NCBI GenBank assembly: GCA_021713415.1
Contig: JAKJJQ010000011.1
Span: 5,763 to 69,762, forward strand
Length of the DNA stretch: 64,000 bases
Direction: 5' to 3'
From: M0027 sp021713415
Lineage (GTDB): Bacteria > Pseudomonadota > Gammaproteobacteria > Francisellales > Francisellaceae
The first letter of the stretch is position 1, and the number at the start of each line of letters is the position of its first letter. The notes below the pieces were generated by a model that saw nothing but the letters and a program-made list of their open reading frames with translations, searched no databases and was not told the origin of the DNA. The translations under genes and the position numbers were made by a program. Shown here piece by piece: positions 46,380 to 56,043 of the stretch.

Positions 46380-47738
46380 CTATGGGTTGCACCCTTCTAT
46401 TTTTTCTTTCTCATTGATTTCTTTATTAAATAAAAATACACTTTTTTTGATATTTTTGTAATTTTTGATATCGAAATTGATATTTTTACCATAATCTATA
46501 AAAGTAAAAAATTCGCTATCCATTTCATTGTCAAATGCACTTTTATAACGATCAAACACATCTTGAGAGACAGCACCTTTAATTTCCACCCAAACTGACT
46601 CTGGAATTTCACCTGTTTCATCTAGCTGATTAAGTATCTGTTCCATAAAATAATTATCAGAATTTTGATTAAAACAAGCATCCAAATATTGGAGTAAATG
46701 TTGTTTTACAGCACAAGGTAAGTAAAGTGACGCTGAAGCCTTTGTAATATAGACTTGCTCAAATGCCGGATGATAACCAACAAACTGTTCAATCAGCTTA
46801 TTAAATGACCCACCAAAACAAATAGGACGATCTTCTTCCCCATCATCAACAAAACCACTACTATTAATATTATCACCTCTAATAATTTCATAACAAGCTG
46901 TGGCTAAAATATCTACACCTTCCACTTTTGATGCTATAGATTGTTCCTGATCACAAATTGCTAAATAACACAATATAACTAACTCTTTTATATTAATAGA
47001 CGAAACAGGATCAGATTTATTTGGATAAAATTGATCATCTCTAAGCAACTTAAGTAAGCGGCTTGCTGCCTGATATATCTCACTGTCTGTGCTTTCAAAA
47101 TCATGTATCAGTTTATGAATTAATTCTTCACCTACATCACCCCAATAAAGTTGTTTTAAACGCTGAGCTGATTCAGATGCGCTTTTTTCAATGGATATAG
47201 TTTGTGTATTCTCTTTATCCTTTATTTGTTGGTGTAATATATAATCAACAAAATTACCATCCAATAAGTCCTCTACATCTTCTACATCACAAAGAACTTC
47301 TTCTAATTTGTCAAAGTCTATCACATTATGCTTTAATGCTCGTTGAACATTTTCATCGCATAATGCTAGATATAAATCATATGAATCTATTCTTAAAACC
47401 TCGTCCTTACTAAGGATTTGCTCCTCTGACAAATAAAGCATTTTTGATCTGTCATCTGTCAAAAATAAATAGGCATTACCGTCCATAGTAAGGATATCTT
47501 CAATAGAAAAATATTTCATTAACCAGCTATCTTCAGTGAATATTGCAGCTGCTGTCACTGACATTTGTGCAACTTGAAGTAAAGTCAACTCCTCTAAGTC
47601 AACCAGATCTAATATAGCTTTATTTTCCAATCGTTGCTGTTTAAATGAATATTTATTTAATTCACTAGAAATAGCTGCAGCTTCACTAACAGTGATTTTT
47701 CCATCACAAGCATACTTTTCTATTATTTCAAAATACAT
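46380..47738 (-). CDS. Cassette gene A2: unknown helical-repeat protein
   Basis: A 452-residue acidic protein, paralogue of A1 (51402-52955). The N-terminal half has recurring helical units such as LTLLQVAQMSVTAAAIF, FSIEDILTMDGNAYLFLTDD and LSEEQILSKDEVLRIDSYDL. A shared motif KSASESAQRLKQLY follows. The conserved C-terminal block contains RPICFGGSFNKLIE and EQVYITKASASLYLP. It has no signal peptide or membrane helix. It lies 100 nt after B1 and 135 nt before B2, all on one strand. No family is recognised. No clear ribosome site precedes the ATG at 47738. Confidence 0.6.
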   Translation of the reverse strand: MYFEIIEKYACDGKITVSEAAAISSELNKYSFKQQRLENKAILDLVDLEELTLLQVAQMSVTAAAIFTEDSWLMKYFSIEDILTMDGNAYLFLTDDRSKMLYLSEEQILSKDEVLRIDSYDLYLALCDENVQRALKHNVIDFDKLEEVLCDVEDVEDLLDGNFVDYILHQQIKDKENTQTISIEKSASESAQRLKQLYWGDVGEELIHKLIHDFESTDSEIYQAASRLLKLLRDDQFYPNKSDPVSSINIKELVILCYLAICDQEQSIASKVEGVDILATACYEIIRGDNINSSGFVDDGEEDRPICFGGSFNKLIEQFVGYHPAFEQVYITKASASLYLPCAVKQHLLQYLDACFNQNSDNYFMEQILNQLDETGEIPESVWVEIKGAVSQDVFDRYKSAFDNEMDSEFFTFIDYGKNINFDIKNYKNIKKSVFLFNKEINEKEKIEGCNP

Positions 47739-47838
47739 CTAATACACTTTTTAATCTAAGTTTTTTAATATTTAAAATAATAATAACAAATAATTGCAAA
47801 CAATAAATAAATATTAAATAAATTTAATTAAAATCTCA

Positions 47839-50800
47839 TTATGATTGTTGTTGATAAACAACTAAGCCATATCGTTGGTCATGTTCATTTTGTCTTTGCA
47901 GCTCATTATTCCTTTCAATTTCTTTTTGAAATAAATAATTCATAACTGGGTCTGGTGTTAGTAATTTTTCTAATGACGGCATTAAACCATTTACTTTAAT
48001 TGATCTCATTGCATTTGAATCTTCAAAAAGATTATTTGGCATTGATTTATCAGAGGCCTTACTACTTCTGCGAAGTCCAGCATCTCTAAGTACTTTACGA
48101 TACGCTTTTGCTGCCGTATTATTTTCTTCTTGTTCTTGATAAACTTTTTTGAATTCACTTTTTAAGCCTGCATTAAGTGTTTTTGCTCGAACATTAGCCC
48201 CTAATACATAATCTGACTTTGTTACAAGACGTAACTCTCCCATACAAGTTAAATCAACACCACCTTGACCATATTTATTATCACTTGCAAATAAAACCAT
48301 AGCATAAGGTTTTTGTCTTTTTGATTGATTAAATTCTCTATATAGATGATCTAAGTCTTTCTGCGTAGCTGATGTCATATCAACCATTAAAACCTCAGGT
48401 CTACTATCTTGTGTGATTGTACGCCAATGATTCTTCCACATTGTTTGATTACTACTACCTGATTGATGACGTGGAAATGCTGCTATATCAATTACTTTAA
48501 CTTGAGCTTGTGTGTTTTCAGCTTCATCTAATTGCCAACCACCATGAAAGTCTTGCTGTTTTAACTTTGGATGAAAATCATGAATTTCTTTTGGTGTATC
48601 AGCATCTATTTCAAAATAAATCTCAGCCATACTACCGCTATGATTACCATCTACTTGAGTATAGGCTCTATTAACAATACTAATAGCTCGAGTAAAACCA
48701 GCCATACCACTTCTTGATGCTGTTGTTAAATTGTTTTCTTCAACGGTTAATACTGAATCAACAGATGCTACCGATTCAACAGAATCTTGTCTTTGAAGCT
48801 GTGGCACTTCTGGTAATTGATCCTGATTTTTATGACGGTTTTGCCTTTTTACTGCAATTTCAATCTCATAACGTTGTTGTAATAGCCGACATAATGACTC
48901 AACTTTAGTTGCTACTGTTGAATAATCTGTTTTATCCTTATCAGAGGTCATTACCCAATTTATTAACTGATCTAATTTTGTTAAATCAGCATGATTAGAT
49001 GTATCAAACTTATGTTTATGATTTTTATAAGCACAAACTAAATTATGGTAAATACCTAACAGCTCATCACCAGCCTTTGGATCTTTATTAGAATCAATTT
49101 CTTGACTTGCTCGTTGTGAAAAGTTTTGTGAATCCTTTTGAACTAAACCATCTAAATCTACTTTAGGTTCATTAATAAATAATTGACAAATACTAGATAA
49201 ATTTGCTCCTGACTGCGCTAAATCAGCAATCTTAATACGGGCACGATTTTCACTGATAATTTTTGTGCCTTTTTTACCATTTTCAGTTGAGTTAGCTTCT
49301 TGATTTAATATATTTAATAACGCTTTTTGTGTTTCTGGCTTATTAAGCTCGCTTAAAAACTCTGCATAAGCAGCAGATAAAATATCCTGATATGATTGAG
49401 GAACGAGCCCTGGTGAAAATCTAAATGAATAACCTGTATCAGTAATTGAGGGTCTTAAGCTACCAAATGAGCCCTGTGGTTGTAATTCAATATAATCATT
49501 TCCATAGGCTTGTTTACTTTTTTGATTAACGATGCCTGCAAAATAGCTTAATAGCACATTATTTAGCACTCCAATGGATGATGAAGCCATGCCAAGGTCA
49601 TCAACTTCAAGTGCTTTGATTAAATTTTTATTTTGTAATAGCGCTTTCTCTAATCTATTTTTTTCAATATTTAACTTTGCTACCAATGGATCACCTAAAG
49701 GTGCTAAATGTGAAAAACTTAACTGTCGTTGATGCCACTGTAGTGAACGCTCTTGAGACTCTACTTGTGCTGCAACTTCTTGATGAAATGAATTAATTAT
49801 ATTTCTAAGATCAAAAATAACACATGGATAATCAGTTTTTGGCGCCTCTACTGTAATTAATCCACTACCGATTGTTGACTCTACTTCATTTAACGTATTG
49901 CTAGATGCTTTTGTAATACTAACTCGCTTATCCATTACAGAGTCAAATGTACCTTTTTTCTTAAAATTAAATAAAGATAAATCAGGATTATCTGTAGGCA
50001 ATACTTTTAAAGTACCTAAATTTTTTGCTTCTTTTTCTAACAATGCCTTACTTAAATAATTAATTTCATCACATGTTAAATGAGCAAATACATCTTCTAA
50101 TATATCCTCTGGTGACTGCCACTGTCCTAGCCAATAAGCTTTATTACCATCAGCTTTATTATTAAATTGCTTTACAACATCTTGTCGAACTAAATGCTCA
50201 ATACAACTAAGCTGGATTTCTAAACTATCTAAATAACTTTTACCTAATAACTGGGCAAGTTTTTGTTTATCACCCCCTGCTGCTATTCTTATGCTGTTAA
50301 CTTCTTTTAATAAATTTGAAATTGCATCCCCACAGTCTTTAATAAGCGGATCTCTATTGACGCTAATTGAGGCTTTAATATATTTGTCTATGGCTTTATT
50401 CAATTTAGAAAATTGTCGATTGAATTTTTTCTTAAGTTCAACTTCATCTAAATATTGTTTTAACTGGTTAATTTGTGGATCATCTGGGATCGTTAAACTA
50501 TGCTGTTGCCCTCTTAAATAACCACCATTAAATTCTTTTAAAAAACTTTTTCCTGCTTGTGTTTCAAATTGCTCGATAGCTTCAATTAATGCTTGTTTAT
50601 TCCTTACTACTTGAACCTCTAACTCTCTTTTTACAAAATTTGCATCAAAAGGTACCCGCTGTGCAAATAGTGTCAGATGATTATCATAATACCACTTAAG
50701 AAATGTTTCAGTATATTCACTCTTAGCTACATTGTAGGCTATACAATTTTCTGCAAAAAATAAGTTTTCTAGCTTTTTCTTTTCTTGATTAAGTTTATCT

Positions 50801-51147
50801 TCATCAATCTCTGCCATAGTTGGTGCTAATAAATCAATAATAGAATTATAAACCTCTCTTGAAGGATGACCATTTTCACTACGTAAATAACGCCCTGAGT
50901 GAGATAGCTCCATATCAATACCTGACTCATTTAGACTTAAGTGTTGTAAATCACCTGATGATTCTTCTCTTAGCTCAGACCGATTTGCAATATTATAACC
51001 ATAATTAATAACACTTAATAATTTAGCTGCATATGCTCTACCAACAGAACCTGTAGGCTTATCTTCATAGCCAACCTCTGCTTTTAATGGGTTTAAAAGC
51101 ATATTATTAACTAAATGGGCTTTAATTTGTTTACTAATTGTTGTCAT
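47839..51147 (-). CDS. Cassette gene B1: large protein of unknown family
   Basis: An 1102-residue protein, paralogue of B2. It has the same three blocks in order: GRAYAAKLLSVINYGYNIAN/SGRYLRSENGHPSREVY near the N-terminus; YPCVIFDLRN, QPQGSFGSLRPSITDTG and SPGLVPQSY in the middle; and GMAGFTRAISIVNRAY, PEVLMVDMTSATQKDLDHL, FASDNKYGQGGVDL and AYRKVLRDAGLRRSSK in the C-terminal third. It is longer than B2 by extra helical segments (about residues 100-200 and around 470-520) and lacks the KEE repeat. The tail is Gln/Asn-rich (ERNNELQRQNEHDQRYGLVV). No signal peptide. It starts after GGGGATTGCA. Function is unknown. Confidence 0.6.
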   Translation of the reverse strand: MTTISKQIKAHLVNNMLLNPLKAEVGYEDKPTGSVGRAYAAKLLSVINYGYNIANRSELREESSGDLQHLSLNESGIDMELSHSGRYLRSENGHPSREVYNSIIDLLAPTMAEIDEDKLNQEKKKLENLFFAENCIAYNVAKSEYTETFLKWYYDNHLTLFAQRVPFDANFVKRELEVQVVRNKQALIEAIEQFETQAGKSFLKEFNGGYLRGQQHSLTIPDDPQINQLKQYLDEVELKKKFNRQFSKLNKAIDKYIKASISVNRDPLIKDCGDAISNLLKEVNSIRIAAGGDKQKLAQLLGKSYLDSLEIQLSCIEHLVRQDVVKQFNNKADGNKAYWLGQWQSPEDILEDVFAHLTCDEINYLSKALLEKEAKNLGTLKVLPTDNPDLSLFNFKKKGTFDSVMDKRVSITKASSNTLNEVESTIGSGLITVEAPKTDYPCVIFDLRNIINSFHQEVAAQVESQERSLQWHQRQLSFSHLAPLGDPLVAKLNIEKNRLEKALLQNKNLIKALEVDDLGMASSSIGVLNNVLLSYFAGIVNQKSKQAYGNDYIELQPQGSFGSLRPSITDTGYSFRFSPGLVPQSYQDILSAAYAEFLSELNKPETQKALLNILNQEANSTENGKKGTKIISENRARIKIADLAQSGANLSSICQLFINEPKVDLDGLVQKDSQNFSQRASQEIDSNKDPKAGDELLGIYHNLVCAYKNHKHKFDTSNHADLTKLDQLINWVMTSDKDKTDYSTVATKVESLCRLLQQRYEIEIAVKRQNRHKNQDQLPEVPQLQRQDSVESVASVDSVLTVEENNLTTASRSGMAGFTRAISIVNRAYTQVDGNHSGSMAEIYFEIDADTPKEIHDFHPKLKQQDFHGGWQLDEAENTQAQVKVIDIAAFPRHQSGSSNQTMWKNHWRTITQDSRPEVLMVDMTSATQKDLDHLYREFNQSKRQKPYAMVLFASDNKYGQGGVDLTCMGELRLVTKSDYVLGANVRAKTLNAGLKSEFKKVYQEQEENNTAAKAYRKVLRDAGLRRSSKASDKSMPNNLFEDSNAMRSIKVNGLMPSLEKLLTPDPVMNYLFQKEIERNNELQRQNEHDQRYGLVVYQQQS

Positions 51148-51157
51148 TGCAATCCCC
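51148..51157 (-). promoter_or_regulatory. G-rich TTGCA leader element (copy 5)
   Basis: On the minus strand GGGGATTGCA directly abuts the ATG of B1, with one inserted A relative to the GGGGTTGCA copies. Confidence 0.5.
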
Positions 51158-51401
51158 TTTAATCTATCTTTTTAAATTTAAAACGATAGAATTATAAAAT
51201 GACATTTATAATAATCAAACATTAAATAATAGACCATGAAATGCGATAATTAAATATTTTGTTATATTTAATTATTTTTAATAAGACGTTATTTTTATTA
51301 TCTTAAAGACTATTTATCTAATTTTTATATAATTTTTTAAATTATAAATTTCACAAAACCAATATTATATTAAAAAATATTTGCACAATTTTTTGTAATA
51401 A

Positions 51402-52955
51402 TTAAAGACTGCTTGATGGAGATAATCTTGCTTGAGCTGTAGTTCTAGAATCTTGATTACTAAATAATGTAGAAGGTGTTAATGGCTGTTCTGTAGTACT
51501 TGAGTGAGTAAATTTTTCATTTACTAACTGAGATAAGTTCTCTATTGTACTTGAACTAAGTAGTCGCCCTGAATCAATAAAGAGATTAAAATTGTCATTT
51601 TGGCTCCCATTAAATAAACAACCATAACGATCAAAAAACTGACTTGAAACTACCTGCCTTATTTCACTCCAAATTCTATCGTTAATAATTGACTCCGACA
51701 ACATAAAAGCAACTTCACTGCCTAAAGCTACGGTACTTTGATTATTTTGCTTTAACATATCGAGCTGGTTTAATAAATATTTTTTCAATTCATTTTTAAC
51801 TAAAGTCGGTAGATAAAGTGAGGCTGAAGATCTGTTTAAATATACTTGTTCATAATCTTCATGTAGGCTTACTTGTTTTTCAATAATTTTATTAAATGCA
51901 CCACCAAAGCAAATTGGATCGTCTTCCTTTTTATCATCAACACCCTTGTCATTGTTTAAATTACCACCACGCATTATTTCATATAATCCATCAGCAAATG
52001 CTTCTAGTGCACTCTCTTTAGTAGCTACTCGTCTACTATTATCATATATTGATAAAAAACTTAATTTTAATAATTCACGAAGACCAATACCTGATAATGG
52101 ATCTATTGCAGAGGCATAAAACTTATTCTTCTCAAAATAGTTAAGACAGCGAAATGCCGCTTGCCTTGTTTCAGATTCTTCTAATGTTAATAGTTGATTG
52201 CGAATTGCTGCAATTGAAGTATTACTTAGCTTATCTTGATAGTGCTCTTGCAACCTTAATGCAGATTCTGAGGCACTTTTATGCACTGAAGCTGTATGCG
52301 TACTTTGGTTATGATTAAGCTCAGGCTCTGGATCTACTTCTCTTCTTTGTTGTACTTCATTAATTAATACCTCATAGTCACCACCATTTTCTAAAATACA
52401 ATCGACTAAATCCTCAAAGTTAAAATCTCTATTAATTAAACAGGCTCTAACCTCATCATCTAATAGGGCTTCTTGTATTTCGATCATATCTATATTAAGT
52501 ATTTGCTCAATTGTAATAGGCGGATTATCTCCTAAGAATAATTCTTCAATATCAGCTTCAGTCAAACACAAAAATGCAATATCATTAATATTCAGCATTT
52601 GCTCTATAGTTAAATATTGCGTAACTTGATAATCACCTGAAAATAGTGAGCTAGCAGCTATTGACATCTCTAAGACTTGCCTAACCGTTAAACTTCGATC
52701 TTTTAATCTATTTTGAATCTGTTGATTTGATAATCTTTTAAAAACAAAAGCATAATTCTCAAGTGGTCGTACAAACTCTTCTAATGTTAAATCACTATCA
52801 AATAATGCAGTTTTAATTATTTCATTATTTAATAGCTCAACAAGCTTTTTATTTTTACGATTTTTATCTACTAATAAATTCAATTCATCCTGAGAAATCA
52901 CAATCAACATACTCCGCATAAAAAAACAACTGATTATTTTATATTTCAAACTCAT
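51402..52955 (-). CDS. Cassette gene A1: unknown helical-repeat protein
   Basis: A 517-residue acidic protein, paralogue of A2, first gene of the four-gene array. Helical units at residues about 89-190 show the pattern L/I-T-[VI]-x-Q-[VM]-L-x-[MI]: LTVRQVLEMS, LTIEQMLNIN, ITIEQILNID. Then come KSASESALRLQEHY (226-239) and a conserved C-terminal block with DPICFGGAFNKIIEK (347-361) and EQVYLNRSSASLYLP. The tail (about 470-517) is Ser/Thr-rich. The N-terminus is about 15-45 residues longer than A2, and the true start may be internal (ATG 52919 or 52910). No signal peptide. Family unknown. Confidence 0.6.
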   Translation of the reverse strand: MSLKYKIISCFFMRSMLIVISQDELNLLVDKNRKNKKLVELLNNEIIKTALFDSDLTLEEFVRPLENYAFVFKRLSNQQIQNRLKDRSLTVRQVLEMSIAASSLFSGDYQVTQYLTIEQMLNINDIAFLCLTEADIEELFLGDNPPITIEQILNIDMIEIQEALLDDEVRACLINRDFNFEDLVDCILENGGDYEVLINEVQQRREVDPEPELNHNQSTHTASVHKSASESALRLQEHYQDKLSNTSIAAIRNQLLTLEESETRQAAFRCLNYFEKNKFYASAIDPLSGIGLRELLKLSFLSIYDNSRRVATKESALEAFADGLYEIMRGGNLNNDKGVDDKKEDDPICFGGAFNKIIEKQVSLHEDYEQVYLNRSSASLYLPTLVKNELKKYLLNQLDMLKQNNQSTVALGSEVAFMLSESIINDRIWSEIRQVVSSQFFDRYGCLFNGSQNDNFNLFIDSGRLLSSSTIENLSQLVNEKFTHSSTTEQPLTPSTLFSNQDSRTTAQARLSPSSSL

Positions 52956-53074
52956 TGATTGTCTTTATTTTTAACAAAAATTATGTAACATATTTTATTA
53001 AAATTAAGATAAAAATAGATTTTACATGACTGATTATTAAGAATAATTCCCAAATGTAAATACTATCTAAATCG

Positions 53075-53923
53075 TCATAATTTTAAATGTGTCCAATGAA
53101 ATTTTAAATGATCAGCAATAAATGTCGAAATAAAATAATAACTATGATCATAACCTTTCTGATAACGTATCGTTAATGGATAGTTTATTTTTTTTGCAGC
53201 CTTTTCTAATAATTCAGGCGCTAACTGTGACTCTAAAAACTGATCACAATCACCTTGATCAATTAATATTTTTGGCATACCATCTAATGCCGTTATACTC
53301 TGCATTAATGAAACACTATCATACTTAGCCCACAAATTCTTATCATCTCCCAAATAATTAGAAAAAGCTTTCTTTCCCCAAGGCACAACAGATGGGTGAC
53401 AAATTGGACTAAAAGCAGAAATTGAAGCAAATTTTTGTGGATTTCTTAGCGCTAGCACTAAAGCACCATGCCCACCCATAGAGTGACCAGAAATCGCCGA
53501 TTTTCCAGAAAATTTAAAATTATGCTCAATAACACTCGGTAATTCTTTTAGTATATAGTCATACATCTGATAATTTTCACGCCATGGCTCTTTAGTTGCA
53601 TTTAAATAAAAACCAGCACCCAAACCAAAGTCATAGGCATTATCTTTATCATCAGGAACACCTTCTCCACGCGGTGAGGTATCTGCTGCAACAATTGCAA
53701 GACCTAACTCAGAAGCACACTTTAAAGCACCTGCTTTTTGCATAAAATTTTCATCTGTACAAGTTAAACCAGATAGCCAGTATAATAAAGGTACATCCTC
53801 TCTGTTATATTGTGGTGGTAAAAAGACAGCAAAGCGCATCTGACAGTTTAAAACATCTGATTGATGTGTATATTGCTGATGCACTCCATCAAAGCATTGA
53901 GTTGAACTAACTAAATTAATCAT
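53075..53923 (-). CDS. fghA: S-formylglutathione hydrolase
   Basis: A 282-residue serine esterase completing glutathione-dependent formaldehyde detoxification by hydrolysing S-formylglutathione to formate. The nucleophile elbow is SGHSMGGHGAL. Upstream are LLYWLSGLTCTDENFMQKAG and DTSPRGEGVPDDKDNAYDFG, both hallmarks of the family; the late His is in GYDHSYYFI. It lies 18 nt downstream of the dehydrogenase gene that makes its substrate, so the two form an operon. Confidence 0.95.
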   Translation of the reverse strand: MINLVSSTQCFDGVHQQYTHQSDVLNCQMRFAVFLPPQYNREDVPLLYWLSGLTCTDENFMQKAGALKCASELGLAIVAADTSPRGEGVPDDKDNAYDFGLGAGFYLNATKEPWRENYQMYDYILKELPSVIEHNFKFSGKSAISGHSMGGHGALVLALRNPQKFASISAFSPICHPSVVPWGKKAFSNYLGDDKNLWAKYDSVSLMQSITALDGMPKILIDQGDCDQFLESQLAPELLEKAAKKINYPLTIRYQKGYDHSYYFISTFIADHLKFHWTHLKL

Positions 53924-53941
53924 ACGACACCTTTAGCTAAG

Positions 53942-55063
53942 TTAGTAAACGACAACACTACGAATACTTTTACCTTCGGCCATCAAATCAAATGCATTAT
54001 TGATTTCCTCTAAAGATAATTTATGCGTAATAAAATCTTTTAAAACAAACTCACCATTTAAATAACGCTCAACATAACTTGGTAACTCAGAGCGGCCTTT
54101 TACACCTCCAAATGCGCTACCTTTCCATGTTCGTCCAGTTACTAATTGAAATGGTCGAGTTGATATTTCTTGGCCTTGACCTGCTACACCAATAATGACT
54201 GATTCGCCCCAGCCTTTATGACAACATTCTAATGCTTGGCGCATTACATTGACATTACCAATACATTCAAATGAGTAATCAACACCACCATCTGTTAATT
54301 CAACAATCACTTGTTGAATGGGTTTATCATAATTTTTAGGATTAATACAATCTGTCGCGCCAAGCTTTTTTGCTAAGTCAAATTTAGATTCATTAATATC
54401 AATGGCTATAATTCTACCTGCATCAGCCATTTTTGCACCAATGATTGCTGAAAGACCTATACCACCTAAACCAAACACTGCCACAGTTGCACCTGCTTCA
54501 ACTTTAGCAGTATTCATCACAGCACCAATACCTGTTGTTACGCCACAACCTAGAAGACATACTTCATCTAATGGCGCTTCTTTATTAATTTTTGCTAGTG
54601 AAATCTCTGGTAATACAGTATATTCTGAAAAAGTTGAACAACCCATATAATGATAAATTTCTTCTCCATCTTTATAAAAGCGTGTTGTCCCATCAGGCAT
54701 TAATCCCTTTCCTTGAGTTTCTCTGATTTTTTGGCATAGATTGGTTTTACCTGAAGTACAAAACTTACAAGTACCACACTCAGGCGTATAAAGTGGAATC
54801 ACATGATCACCAACACTGACACTAGTTACGCCTTCACCAATCGCCTCAACAACACCACCACCTTCATGGCCTAATACACAAGGAAATATACCTTCAGGGT
54901 CTTCACCTGAAAGTGTAAATTTATCTGTATGGCAAACCCCTGTTGCAATGATCTTTACTAATACCTCACCTTTTTTTGGTGGCATAACATCAATCGTTTC
55001 AATCGTTAATGGCTCTTTTGGCCCCCATGCAATTGCAGCTTTAGATTTAATTGGTTGATCCAT
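53942..55063 (-). CDS. frmA: S-(hydroxymethyl)glutathione dehydrogenase (class III ADH)
   Basis: A 373-residue zinc alcohol dehydrogenase that oxidises S-hydroxymethylglutathione; it can also reduce S-nitrosoglutathione. Catalytic zinc ligands are in GVCHTDKFTLSGEDPEG and LGHEGGGVV. Structural zinc is bound by CGTCKFCTSGKTNLC. The NAD-binding loop is VFGLGGIGLSAI. ATG 55063 is preceded by AAGGAAG; the frame reaches 55099. It is the first gene of the formaldehyde operon, adjacent to the A/B cassette insert. Confidence 0.95.
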   Translation of the reverse strand: MDQPIKSKAAIAWGPKEPLTIETIDVMPPKKGEVLVKIIATGVCHTDKFTLSGEDPEGIFPCVLGHEGGGVVEAIGEGVTSVSVGDHVIPLYTPECGTCKFCTSGKTNLCQKIRETQGKGLMPDGTTRFYKDGEEIYHYMGCSTFSEYTVLPEISLAKINKEAPLDEVCLLGCGVTTGIGAVMNTAKVEAGATVAVFGLGGIGLSAIIGAKMADAGRIIAIDINESKFDLAKKLGATDCINPKNYDKPIQQVIVELTDGGVDYSFECIGNVNVMRQALECCHKGWGESVIIGVAGQGQEISTRPFQLVTGRTWKGSAFGGVKGRSELPSYVERYLNGEFVLKDFITHKLSLEEINNAFDLMAEGKSIRSVVVY

Positions 55064-55293
55064 AATTACTTCCTTAAATATTTCACTAAATTCAATCAAA
55101 CATCATGATTATGCCATAGCTAATTAGAGAAACAATCAAATTTGTGAATTCAATATAATAATCTTTCGTAAAAAAAATCCTTATGCATCTAGCGACTTAA
55201 GCCACTATAATAAAACTATATGACAGGTAATTATCTACATTTTATATCTACCAAGGTATGGTAGCAATTAATCCTTCATTAAAGGAGATCGTT

Positions 55294-56034
55294 ATGACAT
55301 TTAATAAAACAAGAGTTAAACCTCACTCACGTGCTTTAAGAGAAAGCCCTTATGTTAATGCTAAAGAGACTTGGAATTTATTTAAAATTATTGCTGAACT
55401 TGTCGAAGGTCATGAGCGCCTTGACCATATCCGTCCAGCGGTAAGTATTTTTGGCTCAGCTCGCTTAAAAGAAGGTAATTTTTATTACCAACAAGCACAA
55501 GAGATCGCCCAATCACTCTCTGATGAAGGTTTTAGCATTATTACAGGTGGAGGACCTGGTATTATGCAAGCAGCCAACGTTGGTGCCTCACTTGGTTCAT
55601 CATTAAGTGTTGGTTTAAATATTGATTTACCATTTGAACAAGTTTCTAATGGTCATCAAGATATTACGTTACGTTATCGCTATTTTTTCACTCGAAAAGC
55701 AACGTTTATCAAACATTCATTAGCTTATATTGTTATGCCTGGTGGCTTTGGAACCTTAGATGAATTATTTGATATTGTCACACTAATACAAACTAAAAAG
55801 AAAAAATATATGCCTGTCATACTCGTTGGCAAATCGTATTGGTCAGGCTTAATTACTTGGTTAAAAGATGTTGTTGTTCAAGAAAAAACCATAAGCCCAG
55901 AAGATCTTGACTTATTAATTCTAACTGATGATACAAAAGAAGTGATTGATATTATCAAAGAGCATACCAAAGATACTCAACAACAAACCGTCGAAGAGTG
56001 TATTGAACAAGCTCGAGATGATTTTGAATTTTAA
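55294..56034 (+). CDS. LOG family protein
   Basis: A 246-residue LOG (Lonely Guy)/TIGR00730 family protein. The signature GGGPGIMQAANVGA and PGGFGTLDELFDIVTLIQT are complete. Family members hydrolyse nucleoside monophosphates to base and ribose phosphate. ATG 55294 is set by a strong AAAGGAG site; the upstream frame to 55258 is not needed. It has an N-terminal extension (KETWNLFKIIAELVEG) typical of the longer bacterial type. It is divergent from frmA. Confidence 0.85.
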   Translation: MTFNKTRVKPHSRALRESPYVNAKETWNLFKIIAELVEGHERLDHIRPAVSIFGSARLKEGNFYYQQAQEIAQSLSDEGFSIITGGGPGIMQAANVGASLGSSLSVGLNIDLPFEQVSNGHQDITLRYRYFFTRKATFIKHSLAYIVMPGGFGTLDELFDIVTLIQTKKKKYMPVILVGKSYWSGLITWLKDVVVQEKTISPEDLDLLILTDDTKEVIDIIKEHTKDTQQQTVEECIEQARDDFEF

Positions 56035-56043
56035 TATGATTTA

